Shown here piece by piece: positions 47,215 to 59,039 of a stretch of 64,000 bases of DNA. The notes beneath the pieces were generated by a model. The model saw only the letters and a program-made list of their open reading frames with translations. It searched no databases and was not told where the DNA came from. The stretch lies in assembly GCF_027595985.1 (NCBI RefSeq), contig NC_073305.1, positions 106,079,535 to 106,143,534 of the forward strand, given 5' to 3'. The DNA is from Sorex araneus (lineage: Eukaryota > Chordata > Mammalia > Eulipotyphla > Soricidae). The position numbers and the translations under genes are program-made. Each line of letters opens with the position of its first letter. Position 1 is the first letter of the stretch.

Positions 47215-48250
47215 CTTAAATACTGTACCTAGCATAAATGTGACAACACCTCTCTTAGAATGCTATGTTTATTGTACCTCCCATCAAAGCTTTACATCGT
47301 TATTTAAAATAGAAGGGAAGTAGTTGTGCCAGATCTTCAGAGTTAGCCTGAACTCTGAAAATTAGGGCAATTTGTCCTAGCATTATTCTAATTTCCAATA
47401 TTCTGAATAGGTATACTTCAATTTTTCTTTATGAGATAATCTAGATTAATATTAATATATTAAAAATATTAACCATAACTTATAGTCAAGATACATGCAA
47501 TACATTTCTAAGTAAAATTTTTTTAAAATGACATCTAGAACTTTCTATAGTCCTTTAAAGATCATCAAGTGTCTTCGGGTAAGACTGTAAAGCCGAACTG
47601 TCAGCAGCAAATCTCATTTACTTTTTGTAGTTTTATGGAATGAAAGAATCAGTTTTTTAGAGATGAGACTACTTGAAGTAGCAATCAAGATTGGGTGGCA
47701 AAGACAATCCTCTTTTATTGCCTGCCTAAAATACCAACTTTAAGCTAAATATTTAAATTTGTAAACTGTGACCATTCAGTCCCTAAAGGTTTTATTGAAG
47801 TAGCATTATTTCAACCTGGTTTAACCGCATATTAAAAAAATTAGGAATCCTTGAGGTTTTTTTTTTTTTAACCTAGGAAACTTCTCCCTTTCTGATCAAG
47901 GAATTTTACCACTAAACCTCCACCTAAACATCTCCTCGCTTCAACAATGTGGATATGCAGTAATACTGTGAGTTTTCTACAGTGTAGTCTTTTAGGACAC
48001 ATAGGAACTATTCATGAATGAGAACTAAAACATTCTTGTTGGCAGCAAGAAGCTGTGGTTCTTTTTTAAAACCTCATTTTCTGATGTATGTCATTCACAA
48101 TTCCATATCTTTTCCATATTTCTGAGAATAGATTAATAACTGTAGAAAAAACATTTATAAGACAAAAAATAGAAATATATATTGTAAAATAATGAGAATA
48201 AGTACTATCATAATCAGTAGTAAAGAATGCATATAGTTTTGGGGAGGAGC
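47215..48250. other. Single-copy sequence, no feature seen
   Basis: Includes a T run at about 47858. Nothing else recognised. Confidence 0.45.
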
Positions 48251-48254
48251 TGGG

Positions 48255-48437
48255 GGGATTTGGTTTGGTTTTGGTCTGGTTTTTGCACACCTGACAGTCC
48301 TCAGGGCTTAATAATGGCTCTGTGCTCTGGGATCACTCCTGGCAGGTTTGAGGACCATATGGGATGCTAAGGCTCGAACTTGGGTCAACCATGTGCAAAG
48401 CAAACAGCCTACTTGCTGTACTATTACTCCAACCCCT
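48255..48437 (-). mobile_element. Type A SINE, moderately diverged
   Basis: GGTTT-rich tail, then ctcagggcttaataatggct, gaggaccatatgggatgcta, gctcgaacttgggtcaacca, actattactccaacccc. Confidence 0.88.
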
Positions 48438-48610
48438 ATATGGTTTATTTTTTAACCAAGGAACAAAAATCATATGAAATACCAGCAATCAACTCTACTG
48501 CAGTAAAAAAAAATAATGAAAATATTTCAAGATACATTAGTACAATTCATAAATGATTTGTGAATCATTATAATTCTTTTCTAACCCCTCTTCTCAAACA
48601 GTGGTGAAAA

Positions 48611-48803
48611 GGGGCTGGAGAGATAGTACAGCGGGTAGGGCGTTTGCCTTGCATACAGCTGACCCAGGTTCAATTCCCAGCATCTCATATGGTCCCCTGA
48701 GCATCACCAGAAGTAATTCTTGAGTGCAGAGCCTGGAGGAACCCCTGTGTAATGCCAGGTGTGACCCAGAAAGCAAAACCAAAAAAAAAAAAACAAAAAA
48801 AAA
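48611..48803 (+). mobile_element. Full-length type A SINE with target duplication
   Basis: ggggctggagagatagtaca to an A-rich tail. Duplication tcaaacagtggtgaaaa (48594-48610) and tcaaacaatggtgaaaa (48804-48820), one difference in 17. Confidence 0.95.
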
Positions 48804-49097
48804 TCAAACAATGGTGAAAAAAATTCCTTTATTTTTCGAGCAAGTTGAAGAATAGCTAGAAAGGAATTATACTGTGAATCTTTGGGACCTATTTAGTGAA
48901 AAGTATGGCTTCATGTATTTTCATTTTTTCATTTGTATTAGATATAATAGGTCAATAGAAAAATATTGGGTTGTCATTATACTCCCCTTTTTACATATAT
49001 AAAACCTCACATAGTAAAACTGAGTACTAAAGTTTCTAATTGTTTTTAAAAAATTAGAGGCTAATGTTTAGAAAATATAAGGGAAAAAAAATCACAG

Positions 49098-49232
49098 GGG
49101 TTAAAGTTCTAACCTTGCTCTCTGCCTAGCCAGGTTTGATCCCTATCACCACATAAGGACCAGCACGAGTGACCCTAGGCACAGAATCAGGAATGAAGCC
49201 TGATATCCTTAGAGGTGGCCCCAAAGACAAAA
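49098..49232 (+). mobile_element. Old type A SINE
   Basis: Plus remnants: gccaggtttgatccctatca, cacgagtgaccctaggcaca, then ggtggccccaaagaca. Confidence 0.7.
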
Positions 49233-49330
49233 CAGAATGAAAAGATACTTTGCTTCTATGCTGGAATGTAACATTAGAGAATATTAATATCAACAAAGAA
49301 GGCATCTTCCAACTAGACAATTCACTGACA

Positions 49331-49480
49331 GGGACCAGAGTGATAATAGAGTAGGTAGGGCGCTGATCTTGCATGCAGCCAGCCTGGTTTGATCCCAGGC
49401 ACAGCATTATGGTCCCTGGAGACCCACCAAGAATAATACCTTGGCACAGAGCCAGGAGAAGCCCTGATCCCTCATCAGAG
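49331..49480 (+). mobile_element. Old type A SINE
   Basis: Plus remnants: gaccagagtgataatagagt, gtagggcgctgatcttgcat, ggtttgatcccaggcaca, gcacagagccaggagaagcc. Confidence 0.78.
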
Positions 49481-49679
49481 CTTAGTAAAATCCCTTACAG
49501 CAAGGTATGAGGACCCAAAACAAAGAAATAAGAAACTTAAAAAAAGAAAATATTCCCTGACCATATGACAAATCAGTATTTAGCTTAGTATTCTTTCAGT
49601 TGTATTAAATCATGGTAATATTATAATTATAAATTATAAATACATTTTATAATAAATATATTATCAAAATCATCATCAC

Positions 49680-49965
49680 GATCATGATAGCCCGTTAATC
49701 ACTGATTTCTCGGGCGGGCCCAGTAACATCTCATTTCGTCCTTTCCTTGAGATCTTAGAAGTCAATCTGGACTTGGCCCTCCCTCAGATATTGCACTTGG
49801 GGCTCTTCAGGGTCAGGGGAATGAGATCCAGCTTGTTACTTGATTTAGCATATGAATACACCGTGGGAAGCTTGCAAGGCTGTCCCATGTGAGCAGGAAA
49901 CTCTCAGAAGACTGCCAGTTTCTCCCAAAGGGAGAAGCAGGCTAAAGATATCACGCCGCTGCTTG
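49680..49965 (-). mobile_element. Diverged RTE-tailed element, long body
   Basis: Minus remnants: gatcatgatagcccgttaat, tcgggcgggcccagtaacat, tcagggtcaggggaatgaga, cttgttacttgatttagcat, ggaagcttgcaaggctgtcc. Confidence 0.82.
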
Positions 49966-49969
49966 TGGC

Positions 49970-51505
49970 CAAAATCATATTTGAAAATTTAAAAAATAGC
50001 AAATACTGTACTACTAATTGTATGGCTTTACATGCTCTACTATTAATTTTTATTATTGCTATATGAAATAAAGACCACTACTATATTTTACAGGTGAGGA
50101 AGCTGAGGCACAAAAAGGAGATTATAGGTAGAACATGAACCAGTTTGTAAGGCTTCAAAGTCTATGTGTTTAGCTACAATGATATCAATTATAATACTTC
50201 AGACATAAATAAAAAACATAAAATTGGCCAATGGAAGGCAAGTGCCCCAACCACTACAATCTCTCTGGCCCATAGTAAATGCTTTCAAATGCTTAGTATT
50301 AAAATTAGTTTTTATCCAGAAATGTTTTCCTAGATAATATCAGTATCACAGGTATTAATAAAGTTGATTTCTAAAATGTTTATTTTTTTCTTGCTAAAAA
50401 TAGTACACTCCAAAATAATGTTTGTGAATAAAAGTATTCTGATCTTTGTAATTACCACAGTTCAGATAACTTTACAATATGTCTAATTGTAGGTTTTCAG
50501 TATGCAAAAGGGACTGAAACAGTTTTCTCAGTATGAAATAAATACAGGAAGTGGCAGAATATTGCATGTGACGTATTTAAAAATCCATTTCATAAAAGAA
50601 AGTGCAGACTTTAGAATTCGAATTATCCTAGCTCAGTATTTCCTGTTTTTTTTTAATACCTGATTTACTTAACTAAAAAGAACAAAAGTCAACGAAAAAT
50701 GGTAATTTTCAATAACCACAAAGAGGTGTATCTGCAATAGTAAAATAAGTTGTACTTGAGTTAACTCTGTGAAACTCTGGTTGAGTAAATAATTGGGGCA
50801 AGATATAATGGAAATCCTCTTCAGAGTCCACAATTTTTCTTAAAACCTAAAACTTTTTTGAAAATGGTTTATTAAATTAAAAACTGAAAAATAACTGAGT
50901 ACATTAAGAAATTATTGGCTAACTGTTGCTGGTTATTACAGTGAAGATATTCAAGGGTAAAAAAATACTTTAATTCCCTTGGTATGATATAGAGGTGATT
51001 AAGAACTTTTTTCAAAGCAGTTATACTTCTCCAGAATTTCCATATTTGCTTCTGGTTTTAGAATTCATATCTTTTTGTTAATTTTTATGTTGATACTTTG
51101 ACACTAGATACTCCTATTTTGTCTTTAGCATAGTTTTGCTTGTTTTAAAGCATGTTTAAAATAAATCATCACCTGTCAAATATCTCTGACATCTGGGTTT
51201 TCAATGCAAATTCTGTTGCTGACTACTCCTCTTGCATACAGATACCACTTTCCTCTGAGTTTCCGTCTCCTTCTCTTTTTTGGCTGAAAGCTCAGTATTT
51301 TAGAGAAGACACTCTGGCAACCCTGGATATTGACTTCCTCTCATCTACCTCCTCCTTGGGACTCATTTGTTTGGTAAGGTGCCTGGTCTGTCTGAGTCCG
51401 AATCTTTTGAGGTCACCAGACTCTTTCCCTCACAGACACCTGGTAAGGCAGAGATTCCACCAGTCTCCTGTCTTTTTTTCCCTGATCTCTCTTTTACATA
51501 ACATT
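49970..51505. other. AT-rich single-copy sequence, no feature seen
   Basis: A short SINE scrap (ggaaggcaagtgccccaacc) lies at about 50235 on the minus strand. The 121-codon plus-strand frame at 51152-51517 has no recognisable domain. Confidence 0.45.
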
Positions 51506-51510
51506 TTCTT

Positions 51511-51690
51511 TTATTGAATCACAGTAAGATATACAGTTATAATGTTGTTCATGATTGGCTTTCAGTTACTAATGTTCCAACACCCATTCTTTTCACCAGT
51601 GCACATATCCACTACCAATGTTCCAGTTTCCCTTTCCCCACCCTTGTTTGCTCTGATCTGAACTATGCTGCCACAGGTATTGAATCCAAA
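51511..51690 (-). mobile_element. L1 3' end
   Basis: Reverse of the common tail: tattgaatcacagtaagata, gttcatgattggctttcagt, cacccattcttttcaccagt. Confidence 0.85.
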
Positions 51691-51839
51691 TGTTATCCTC
51701 CACTCTGCTAGGGAATTTTGCTATTGTTTTCTAACAGTGCTCTGGAGCAGAAAATCCTCCCCATTAAATTTGGGCCCCTTTGTATGAATCTGAGACATTT
51801 TCCAATCCTAGGAGGAATCATCTTTTATTTATTTTCTTT

Positions 51840-52010
51840 TTAGAATTTTTAAAATTTAATTAAAGAACTGTGATTCACAAAGTAATTGATAGTTGAGTCT
51901 TAGGCATATAATATTTCAATACCAATCCCACCACCAGTATCAACTCTTCCAGGAGGGGTCTTCTTAGGTTTCCCAATTTTCCTTCCTTAAGTGCCTTTGG
52001 TAATCATGTG
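51840..52010 (-). mobile_element. L1 3' end, older subfamily
   Basis: Reverse tail: actgtgattcacaaagtaat, aataccaatcccaccaccag. Same type as 25150 and 61785. Confidence 0.78.
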
Positions 52011-52011
52011 A

Positions 52012-52842
52012 CTGTGCTTCACTTTAGCTTCCTATTCTTATGGAATTGCCAGCTTCCCTTTACTTACATAAGAACAAATTTTCATGATTTTTTAAGATAT
52101 TCTTAGACTTCACTTTCCCTGTTCTCTACTCAAAGGAAAGTCAGTTGCCTTGCGATCCCTTGAGCTCAAGGAGAACTTAAGAGTTCTCCATTTTCATGGT
52201 CTGCCTCCATGCCCAAGGGCAAAATTTCAATGTTGCTTCTTAGGAGCCAGAGTCAGTGAAATTGATAGCTTCTTTGAGGGACACTCCTGCATTATGAAGT
52301 TTGTACTGGGTGGAGTCAGCAGATTCTGGTCCTCTGTCTCAATCATGGAATCTCTTCCTTACAAGAAAGGAGAGCACTAACTGGAAAACAGCTGTGAAAC
52401 TAGAGTGTGTACAAATTTGTGTAGGTTGTGCATAATTAATTTCATTAAATATGATTCACTTCCATATTCTGTAAGGACACTTTCTAGATAGTTGAAACAT
52501 GGAATGAAAAGTTGGGATGTACTTGTGACAAAAATTATTTTGTCTGCATTATAAACACACTGAATGGTGTGATAGATTAGATAGGAGAGAGATCTAGATG
52601 TACTATGACCAGATACAGGTATTTTACCATGAAGGAACTTCATAGAGCCCCATACTCCACTATTTTGTAGCTATTTGATATTTTAATGTTTATAGTCTTT
52701 GGCTTTAAAGTACTAATTCAGTCTCAGCCTTATTTCTAAGAACAGCCTTATTTCTAAGAACAGTGTGCAAGATTAGTAAAATTTTCTCTCTATCATGAGG
52801 GAAAAATGAAGCATAGCACTTCTTTGTTATGATAGAATTATA
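52012..52842. other. Unassigned sequence
   Basis: No element recognised. Frames at 52150-52380 (plus) and 52377-52643 (minus) show no known domain. A short direct repeat, cagccttatttctaagaaca, occurs at about 52725 and 52743. Confidence 0.4.
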
Positions 52843-52851
52843 GTTGAACAG

Positions 52852-53111
52852 GGGCTGGAGCGATAGCACAGCGGCAGGACATTCGCCTTTCACATGGCTG
52901 ACCTGTATTAGTATTCGATTCCACCGCCCCTCTCGGAGATCCCGGCAAGCTACCAAGAGTATATTGCACCCGCCTGCATGGCAGAGCCTGGCAAGCTACC
53001 CGTTGCATATTGAACATACCAAAAATAGTAGCAATAAGTCTCACAATGAGAGATATTACTGGTGCTCGCTTGAACAAATCGATGAGCAACAGGATGATAG
53101 TGACAGTGATT
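52852..53111 (+). mobile_element. Full-length type B SINE with target duplication
   Basis: Starts ggggctggagcgatagcaca, exactly like type A. It then has the B-box region (tattcgattcc), cccggcaagctacc and gcctggcaagctacc blocks about 45 bp apart, and the RTE tail reading YW-SLEQIDEQQDD in frame. It ends gatagtgacagtgatt. Duplication gttgaacag at 52843-52851 and 53112-53120. It shows the whole type B plan in one insertion. Confidence 0.95.
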
Positions 53112-53336
53112 GTTGAACAGATTACAAAAATCCCGTTAAATTTTTCTTTTAGGGGGTAAGGGAGTCTTCCAAATGGTTTTCAAGGGATCAGGGCTCAGCT
53201 AACTTGATTGGTCTGAAGTTGTGCTATTACTGGGGTTCTGAAGCATTTCAATCCACCAAGGCTACCCCTGGCTATGTCTAGAGGAACATTTGGAGCTGTG
53301 GTTTCAACCAGAGTCTGGTCATGCACTCTAACCTCT

Positions 53337-53340
<4 letters not shown>

Positions 53341-53398
<58 letters not shown>

Positions 53399-53399
53399 C
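53341..53399. repeat. (TC)n microsatellite
   Basis: About 29 TC units with two TTTC interruptions. The arginine/glutamate-rich minus-strand frame across it is not a gene. Confidence 0.95.
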
Positions 53400-54825
53400 C
53401 AAAGTCTCACTTTAATACTTTAATAAAACAACTTGATGAAATTATTAGGTTCAGATCATTTGCTAATGTATAGTAATTTATAAGCAAAATAAGCCAAGTA
53501 ATTTTTGTTCTGCAAAACTTTAAGAAGACTTTGTCCCTGACAGAATTATATCCAATCCAATAACAAATGAAATCTAGACTGTTTACCGCCCTAGAAACTA
53601 ATCACTCAGACTAGAATCTCAGGAGTGGCCATTCATAACTAAGGATGGGCTGAATCATTTAAGGAACAAAACAGAGCCAAAGTCTTCTATATTTCACAGA
53701 AGCCAAGAGATACAAATTACTAAATACTTACCATACTTGCTAATATATTTAAAAGGAATACCTGAGACTTCAAATAAAGTACATATATAATATAGTATGG
53801 TATATAGCTCATATTCTCTATAGCTTCTCAAATTTTACATGTTGGGGGCAGTTATTAAAATTGTCAAGTTCAGATTTATGGCAAGTATAAGGACTGGTTC
53901 AATTACAAGCATACATACATAGATACAAATTACACATTAGGATACACAGTGAGATAGAGGCAGGAGCTATCTAATATAGTTGCCTGACTTAAGGTTTTGT
54001 TCATGTAAATATGTGTTATATGTTCTATATGTTTAGCTCTATTATGTTTTAGATATTTTCATTTTGAATATAAAATTCTAAGTATCTCTTATTCATGATC
54101 ATCTTCCGATTTTTATAATTTCTCCTCTTTGGTACAAATACATATGCATATCCAATACAAAGACGAGATAATTCTAGAACTTCCTAGGAAATATATGACT
54201 ATAAATAAAAATCACTCTGCTATGTTTTACCTAATGTATATAAATTTTTATCTTTGAGAAAGGCACTGCAAGACAAGAACCTAACTTTAATCTTTTATAC
54301 AACACTCACAATGTGAAATTTTAAAGAAATCTTAATTTGCTAAGCCATACACTAAGATGTAAAGTTTAAATATATTCAAAGCAAAAAACAGGGATCCATG
54401 AAAAATATTTAAATACCAAATCTATCTCAAGTTATAAAATTTACCCTCAAGTTGATTATTAATATGACCTGAGAACTTTCAAAGTAAACAAGGTAACCAA
54501 AAATTTATATCACATAAATTACAAAATATTTAACAATTATGCATATTTTAATATTGTTTACATTAGCAAAATGAATAGTAAAAAATGGTGGATGATACTC
54601 AGATACTCAGTTTTGAACCAAGAGATTCAATGTCATTTCCAGGGACATGGGACACAGAAATGGGGATGGATTTGTGAAAAATAAGATTTTACTTGCTTTG
54701 TAAATATGTTACCTGAGGTAATCTATTTTTGTGCAGTAGAAATTTTAAAATCAGAGATATATAAACTTGGGATGCTAAGTGGGGATTTGTAAGCTGGAAA
54801 TAGTATAGTGTTTCTTTTTGTGTGT
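53400..54825. other. AT-rich single-copy sequence, no feature seen
   Basis: Nothing recognised. Confidence 0.45.
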
Positions 54826-54826
54826 G

Positions 54827-54935
54827 TGAACATATATATATATACACATATGTATATGTTTAATATATAATAATTTCTGTATATTTTATATAAATTACAT
54901 GCATATATATATATATACACACACACATATATATG
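54827..54935. repeat. TG/TA/CA microsatellite cluster
   Basis: Two compound tracts (54822-54860 and 54901-54935) separated by AT-rich sequence, partly self-complementary. Confidence 0.88.
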
Positions 54936-54939
54936 AGAT

Positions 54940-55245
54940 ATTTTCTGCCACCATTATGTTGCACCATTCAGAGTTACAAGAGAGTAGTACGGATAGGTAG
55001 AAATGCCCAGGCACTGAACTCACTTCTCAAACCATGCAGCTGCCCAGGGTCTGTTTTACCATCAGTCCTCCTGTCTTCTTTTCATTTTTCCTTGGATTGA
55101 ATGAAAACAAAGACTCAGATGGACTTGCACCTGTGCTAGACCTTGCAGGAATGGACACAGTCACATGATGAGTGAGATAGTGTCATCCCCAAAAGTAAAT
55201 TGAAACAAAACAAATTTTAAAAAAAAGGACTACGCATTACTGTCA
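54940..55245. other. Unassigned sequence
   Basis: An A-rich end at about 55200-55228 could be the tail of an unrecognised retroposon. Confidence 0.35.
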
Positions 55246-55249
55246 TACA

Positions 55250-55740
55250 CTCAGCCCAGATGAGATCCGGAGCTGTTGCTCATGAAACAGACCCTCTGCT
55301 CCTAAAGACTATGATCCAAGAGGTCTTCTACCCATCTTGGCACCCAGAGCGGCTTCTTACAGAAATGCACCTAGACTGTGAACTGAACTAAAATATCAGA
55401 AATCCAAAGCCAAGAGCTCATAGAATCTTCATTCTCAGCAATGAAGAGAAATTATTAAGTGATGCCTTTTCAGCAGGCTTGATTGTTGGGGGGAAATTCC
55501 AAACAATAATAGTGAGTTCTCTATTGAAATATCAAATGTATTCAAAGTATAGAGAGAATAAAATGAAGATCATTAGCTACTTAGGTGGAGGCTGGGTGGG
55601 AGGGGGGAATATTGGGGTTTTTGGTCGTGGAACATGTGCACTGTTGATGGGATGGGGGTTCAATCATTGTATGACAGAGATTTAAACCTGAAAGCTTTGT
55701 ATTTTTTTTCATGGTGATTCAATATAATAAAATAAAATTT
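55250..55740 (+). mobile_element. L1-tailed non-autonomous retroposon, single-unit copy
   Basis: Shares with 22121-23353 the blocks gaaatgcacctagactgtga, cattctcagcaatga, ccaaacaataatagtgagtt and ttgaaatatcaaatgt, then the G-rich run and L1-like end (tcatggtgattcaatataat). Only one 5' unit is present. Termini are less clear than in the 22121 copy. Confidence 0.8.
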
Positions 55741-55824
55741 AAAAAATAATAATAATAATAGAACCAAGGTTATCTAAGGAGAAGGGACTGACATAAGGTT
55801 GTAAGGTAGGGAGTTCTAATATAA

Positions 55825-55880
55825 AGATATGCTTTATAACTGTATCTCATGATGATTCAATAAAAATAATAATGTGTTTA
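55825..55880 (+). mobile_element. Short L1 3' tip
   Basis: tataactgtatctcatgatg then attcaataaaaataataatg. Only the terminal ~55 bases remain. Confidence 0.65.
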
Positions 55881-55899
55881 TTATAAAAATTTAAAAAAG

Positions 55900-57190
55900 G
55901 ACTAGAAGACTCATTTTAAATAATATGAAAAAGGGGATAAGAACATTTGTTCTCCCTGTGGGACAGGAACAAAGCAGGAGGAGAGAAGAGGGACTTGCTC
56001 ACTTTCTGTGAAAGTGAATGATTGTAGGGGATTCTTCAGAGTTATTCAGGGGAGGGGACCCAAATGTAGTGCCCAGACTGCTCCTCCATGATTTGTCTGA
56101 TTTTGTTATAAATCTCTTCCAGTGAGTTACCCTGTATGTGCAATGGCTGTGAAGTACTGTCCTAACTCCTGCTCCAGCTTCATGGCTTTCTCATAGATCT
56201 TATTTGCTTGTTCATATGTCTGTCATTGGTTCATTTCCATATGCATTTTAATGGACTTGGGCTTGACAAAAATAGCAATAGGGTAAAGTTGTGCTTGCTG
56301 TAGCCTCTTGATAGTATTACCGAAGACATCTAAAATGCAGTGCTTATCCCTTCTGCAACTGCCGGCACTGACTGGATGACGATTCCATAGAGATTATCAT
56401 TAAATTGGCCAGTCTCAATGAACTTATTGTCCTGAATATCCTTCTCCATCTGCTCTCAGGATACTAGGAAGTGGCAGTCTTGTCCATTCACCTCATTATC
56501 ACACTGAGATCCAGTAGTATGTGTCAGAAAGGATGCAAATTTATGTAGGGACTCTGAGATGAGGTCATCATTGACTTGGTCTTTCATCAGTCCCAGGATG
56601 ATGATTTTAGGCCTTACATAGTGAATTTTTTACCATGTCACTGGCCTATATGATAAATTAGCATTTTCTCATCCCTTGGAAACTCTTTTGCTGTCACTAT
56701 ATTGGATGTCACTTCCTGTTCTTTTATGCTGCCTCCCTGGGCTATGTTTCCTTTGCTCTTGTAAAATGGAAACTTTTTAAGAGAGAGATGAAAACTTTTA
56801 AACGTTTATTTTTGATCAACCTATTATCAATCATTTCAGTTCTGTCATGGAATTTCAGTTTTCAATCAAGCTCTCTTTCTCCACCCTCTTCTTACTGGGG
56901 ATCACACCAGTTTGCTCACTTTCTCCATATGGGGTCCCCAGTCTTGCCTGCCACTATTCCTCTTCAGAGGCATTAATTATATGCAAGATGTCACCCTAGG
57001 ACAAGCTGAGTGCCTGGCTTGGCAGACAGCTGTCCAGAGTCCAAACATAATCAAATAGAGCCCAGACATACAAGGACCTCTTCTCACTTGTTAAGAGGGA
57101 ACTAGTTCCAGAACCCATACTGCTGCTCATAATTTATTCTTGCCAGTTAGATACCTGTGATTCAAAACCACTGAACTCTGGCACCCAGCT
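55900..57190 (-). pseudogene. DLG3P: Processed DLG3 (SAP102) pseudogene, 5'-truncated
   Basis: DLG3 is a synaptic membrane-associated guanylate kinase scaffold. Here the minus strand carries its C-terminal third without introns, in protein order: the linker after PDZ3 (PEFSGFES, about 57165), SH3 ([12 protein letters not shown], then [12 protein letters not shown] and GDILHIINASEEE, 57080-56960), hook region (WQARLGTPYGESEQTGVIPS, KKFPFYKSKG, about 56965-56740), and guanylate-kinase-like domain ([36 protein letters not shown]-like, [20 protein letters not shown]). The final K-L-stop is preserved as TAA-CTC-TGA (56036-56044), so Lys became a stop. Several other stops and frameshifts exist (TGA in place of Arg before EQMEKDIQ; frameshift after AVAEG). 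Sequence to about 55900 is probably 3' UTR. Close to DLG3 rather than DLG1/2/4 ([18 protein letters not shown]). Lack of introns implies L1-mediated retroposition. Confidence 0.93.
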
Positions 57191-57279
57191 TGAGTCCAGG
57201 TCTAGAGCTGAGAAGCACCAGCTTGGGCCAGCCCCTCTGTTCGATGCCGGAGACCCTGGGCATAAAGCAGGGGCTAGTG

Positions 57280-57427
57280 CAGTGTTTTTTAAATTTTTCC
57301 TAAATGTGGTCCTCTTCCAAGTGTGTTCCATTCCTAGGTATCCCACCTCACACACTCCTCCTGGTTGACCCCCAGTTTCGTGCTCTGGGAGCCCAGGTCA
57401 GATCAGACTCCCAGTTAAGAAACACTG
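57280..57427. mobile_element. Candidate short hAT-like DNA transposon remnant
   Basis: Inverted ends cagtgttttttaa (57280-57292) and ttaagaaacactg (57415-57427) match at 12 of 13 positions over 148 bp, in the style of CAGTG-ended non-autonomous hAT (MER-type) elements. The 8 bp on each side do not match, so the usual target duplication is not seen. Confidence 0.5.
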
Positions 57428-57429
57428 GT

Positions 57430-58365
57430 ATATAAGACTGCAAAGAAAAGGTTTAAAACAACAACAAAAAATATGCTCAGGACAGATACATGGAATGAAA
57501 TGCTTTGTAGAATAAGAGGAGTCTGAAAGAGTGCCTAGTAAACAAGGTAACCTAGGAAAAAAAGGACAGAAAACATAAAATAGAAAACTAATTAAATATT
57601 TGTTACTGGTGCCATAACAAATGCCAGAAGCTAAAGCGAACAAACATAAAAGGGTTGAAACTTTCCATTTTAGATTTATTATAAAACCAGTAGGATATTA
57701 AATATTGTTTCAAGTTTTAAAATAAGATCTAAACATTCTATCTAAATTGGAACTGGCAGCAACAAGCTCGGGAATATGATAAACCAACTAATATAAAGCA
57801 TTATTTCCTTGGGCAAATCATGAAAAAAGGACAAAATATTTCAGCAAAAATATATCTTTGAAAAGAGAAATAGAAGCAAGTGGAATCTCTAAGATAAATG
57901 ATAATTCCTCTGTTAGAAAAAGAAACAAATAAAATATCTTCTTCCCATTATTATAAAAAAGTAATCTAGATTAAAAAAACTAGAAAAATAAATTAAGTAC
58001 TTTATCAAAACATAAGCTTCTCAAACATTAGGGAATACTGCTTGGCTCATGCATTAAAAAATAACTATAAATTCCTAGTTTTTATTATTATGTAAGGGTC
58101 AGTTAACAGAGATTAGTACAGAATTCTCACAAGCTTAAAAAGACAAATTTATGTATAGTAACAACTTTGTTAATTCCTTGAAAAGGGAAACCAGTGCTTC
58201 TCAGTTCATTGCTTCTTCATTTGTAACTTCTTTTTATACGTGGTATAACATTTTGTGCATATGAAATATTATGCCTTTGTTTCTAAAATTACCAGAATAA
58301 AGATACAATTTTTTGACTTGTGCTTTCAACATTTTAATAATTAGGGCTTTGGATTCAGTTAAGTC
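57430..58365. other. AT-rich single-copy sequence, no feature seen
   Basis: Nothing recognised. Confidence 0.45.
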
Positions 58366-58369
58366 AGAA

Positions 58370-58725
58370 AACAAACCACCATAACAATAATAGTTGGAAA
58401 TGATAATTCAGGACAAGAACAGGGTGTTGAAAGGAGATAAAGTGATATGCATGACACCCTTACAGTAACAGTTATTGCAAATCACAGTGCCTCAAAGAAA
58501 AAAAAGGGGAAAAATAAAATAAAAATGTCTGCCATAGAGGCAGACTGGGGTGTGGTGGTAGTGGTGGTTGTGGGGGTGTGCTGGAGGGAAACTGGGGACA
58601 TTAGTGGTGAGAAATGCACACTGGTGAAGGGATGGGGTTGGAGCATTGTATGACTGAAACTCAATCATGAACATATAACTGTTAATCTCACAGTGAATCA
58701 ATAAAAATAAAACTTTAAAAAAGTC
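58370..58725 (+). mobile_element. L1 3' UTR and tail
   Basis: Same block order as 100-690: accaccataacaataatagt, gcaaatcacagtgcctcaaa, a GGT-rich run at 58547-58585, cattgtatgactgaaactca and an AATAAA-rich tail. 5'-truncated within the 3' UTR. Confidence 0.9.
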
Positions 58726-58739
58726 TTAAAAAATAAATA

Positions 58740-59039
58740 TGTTGGAGGTATGGTGCTACCAGCAAGTAAACCTGTACCTGTGGGGTGAATGCATGAGCAG
58801 CTTGATGATGCCTTTAGACTTCCAGATACCCCAAAATTAGTACTGTGCCTTTGGCCAAACCCCAACAACTTGGGGCCAAGTTTACCAAGAATTAAACAAC
58901 CAAAAGTTAGGTATGTGGGAGACACACCCACAAACCACCTCCGGCTCAGCTATATAAGCTCATTTATTGACCTTATTTTAGAGACCCATAAATCTTGAAA
59001 GAGATCAAAAGATGCAGTTAGGACCTGTAGCGCAGAGGT
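58740..59039. other. Unassigned, possibly 5' part of the next element
   Basis: GC-richer than its surroundings, with a TATA-like ctatataagc at about 58948. It could belong to the U-module element that follows, but no second copy exists in this window to confirm that. Confidence 0.35.

Noticed and set aside
51152-51517. 121-codon plus-strand frame
   Set aside because: Low-complexity serine/leucine-rich translation with no family match I can name. No supporting gene context.
53195-53410. Arginine/glutamate-rich minus-strand frame
   Set aside because: Translation of a (TC)n microsatellite.
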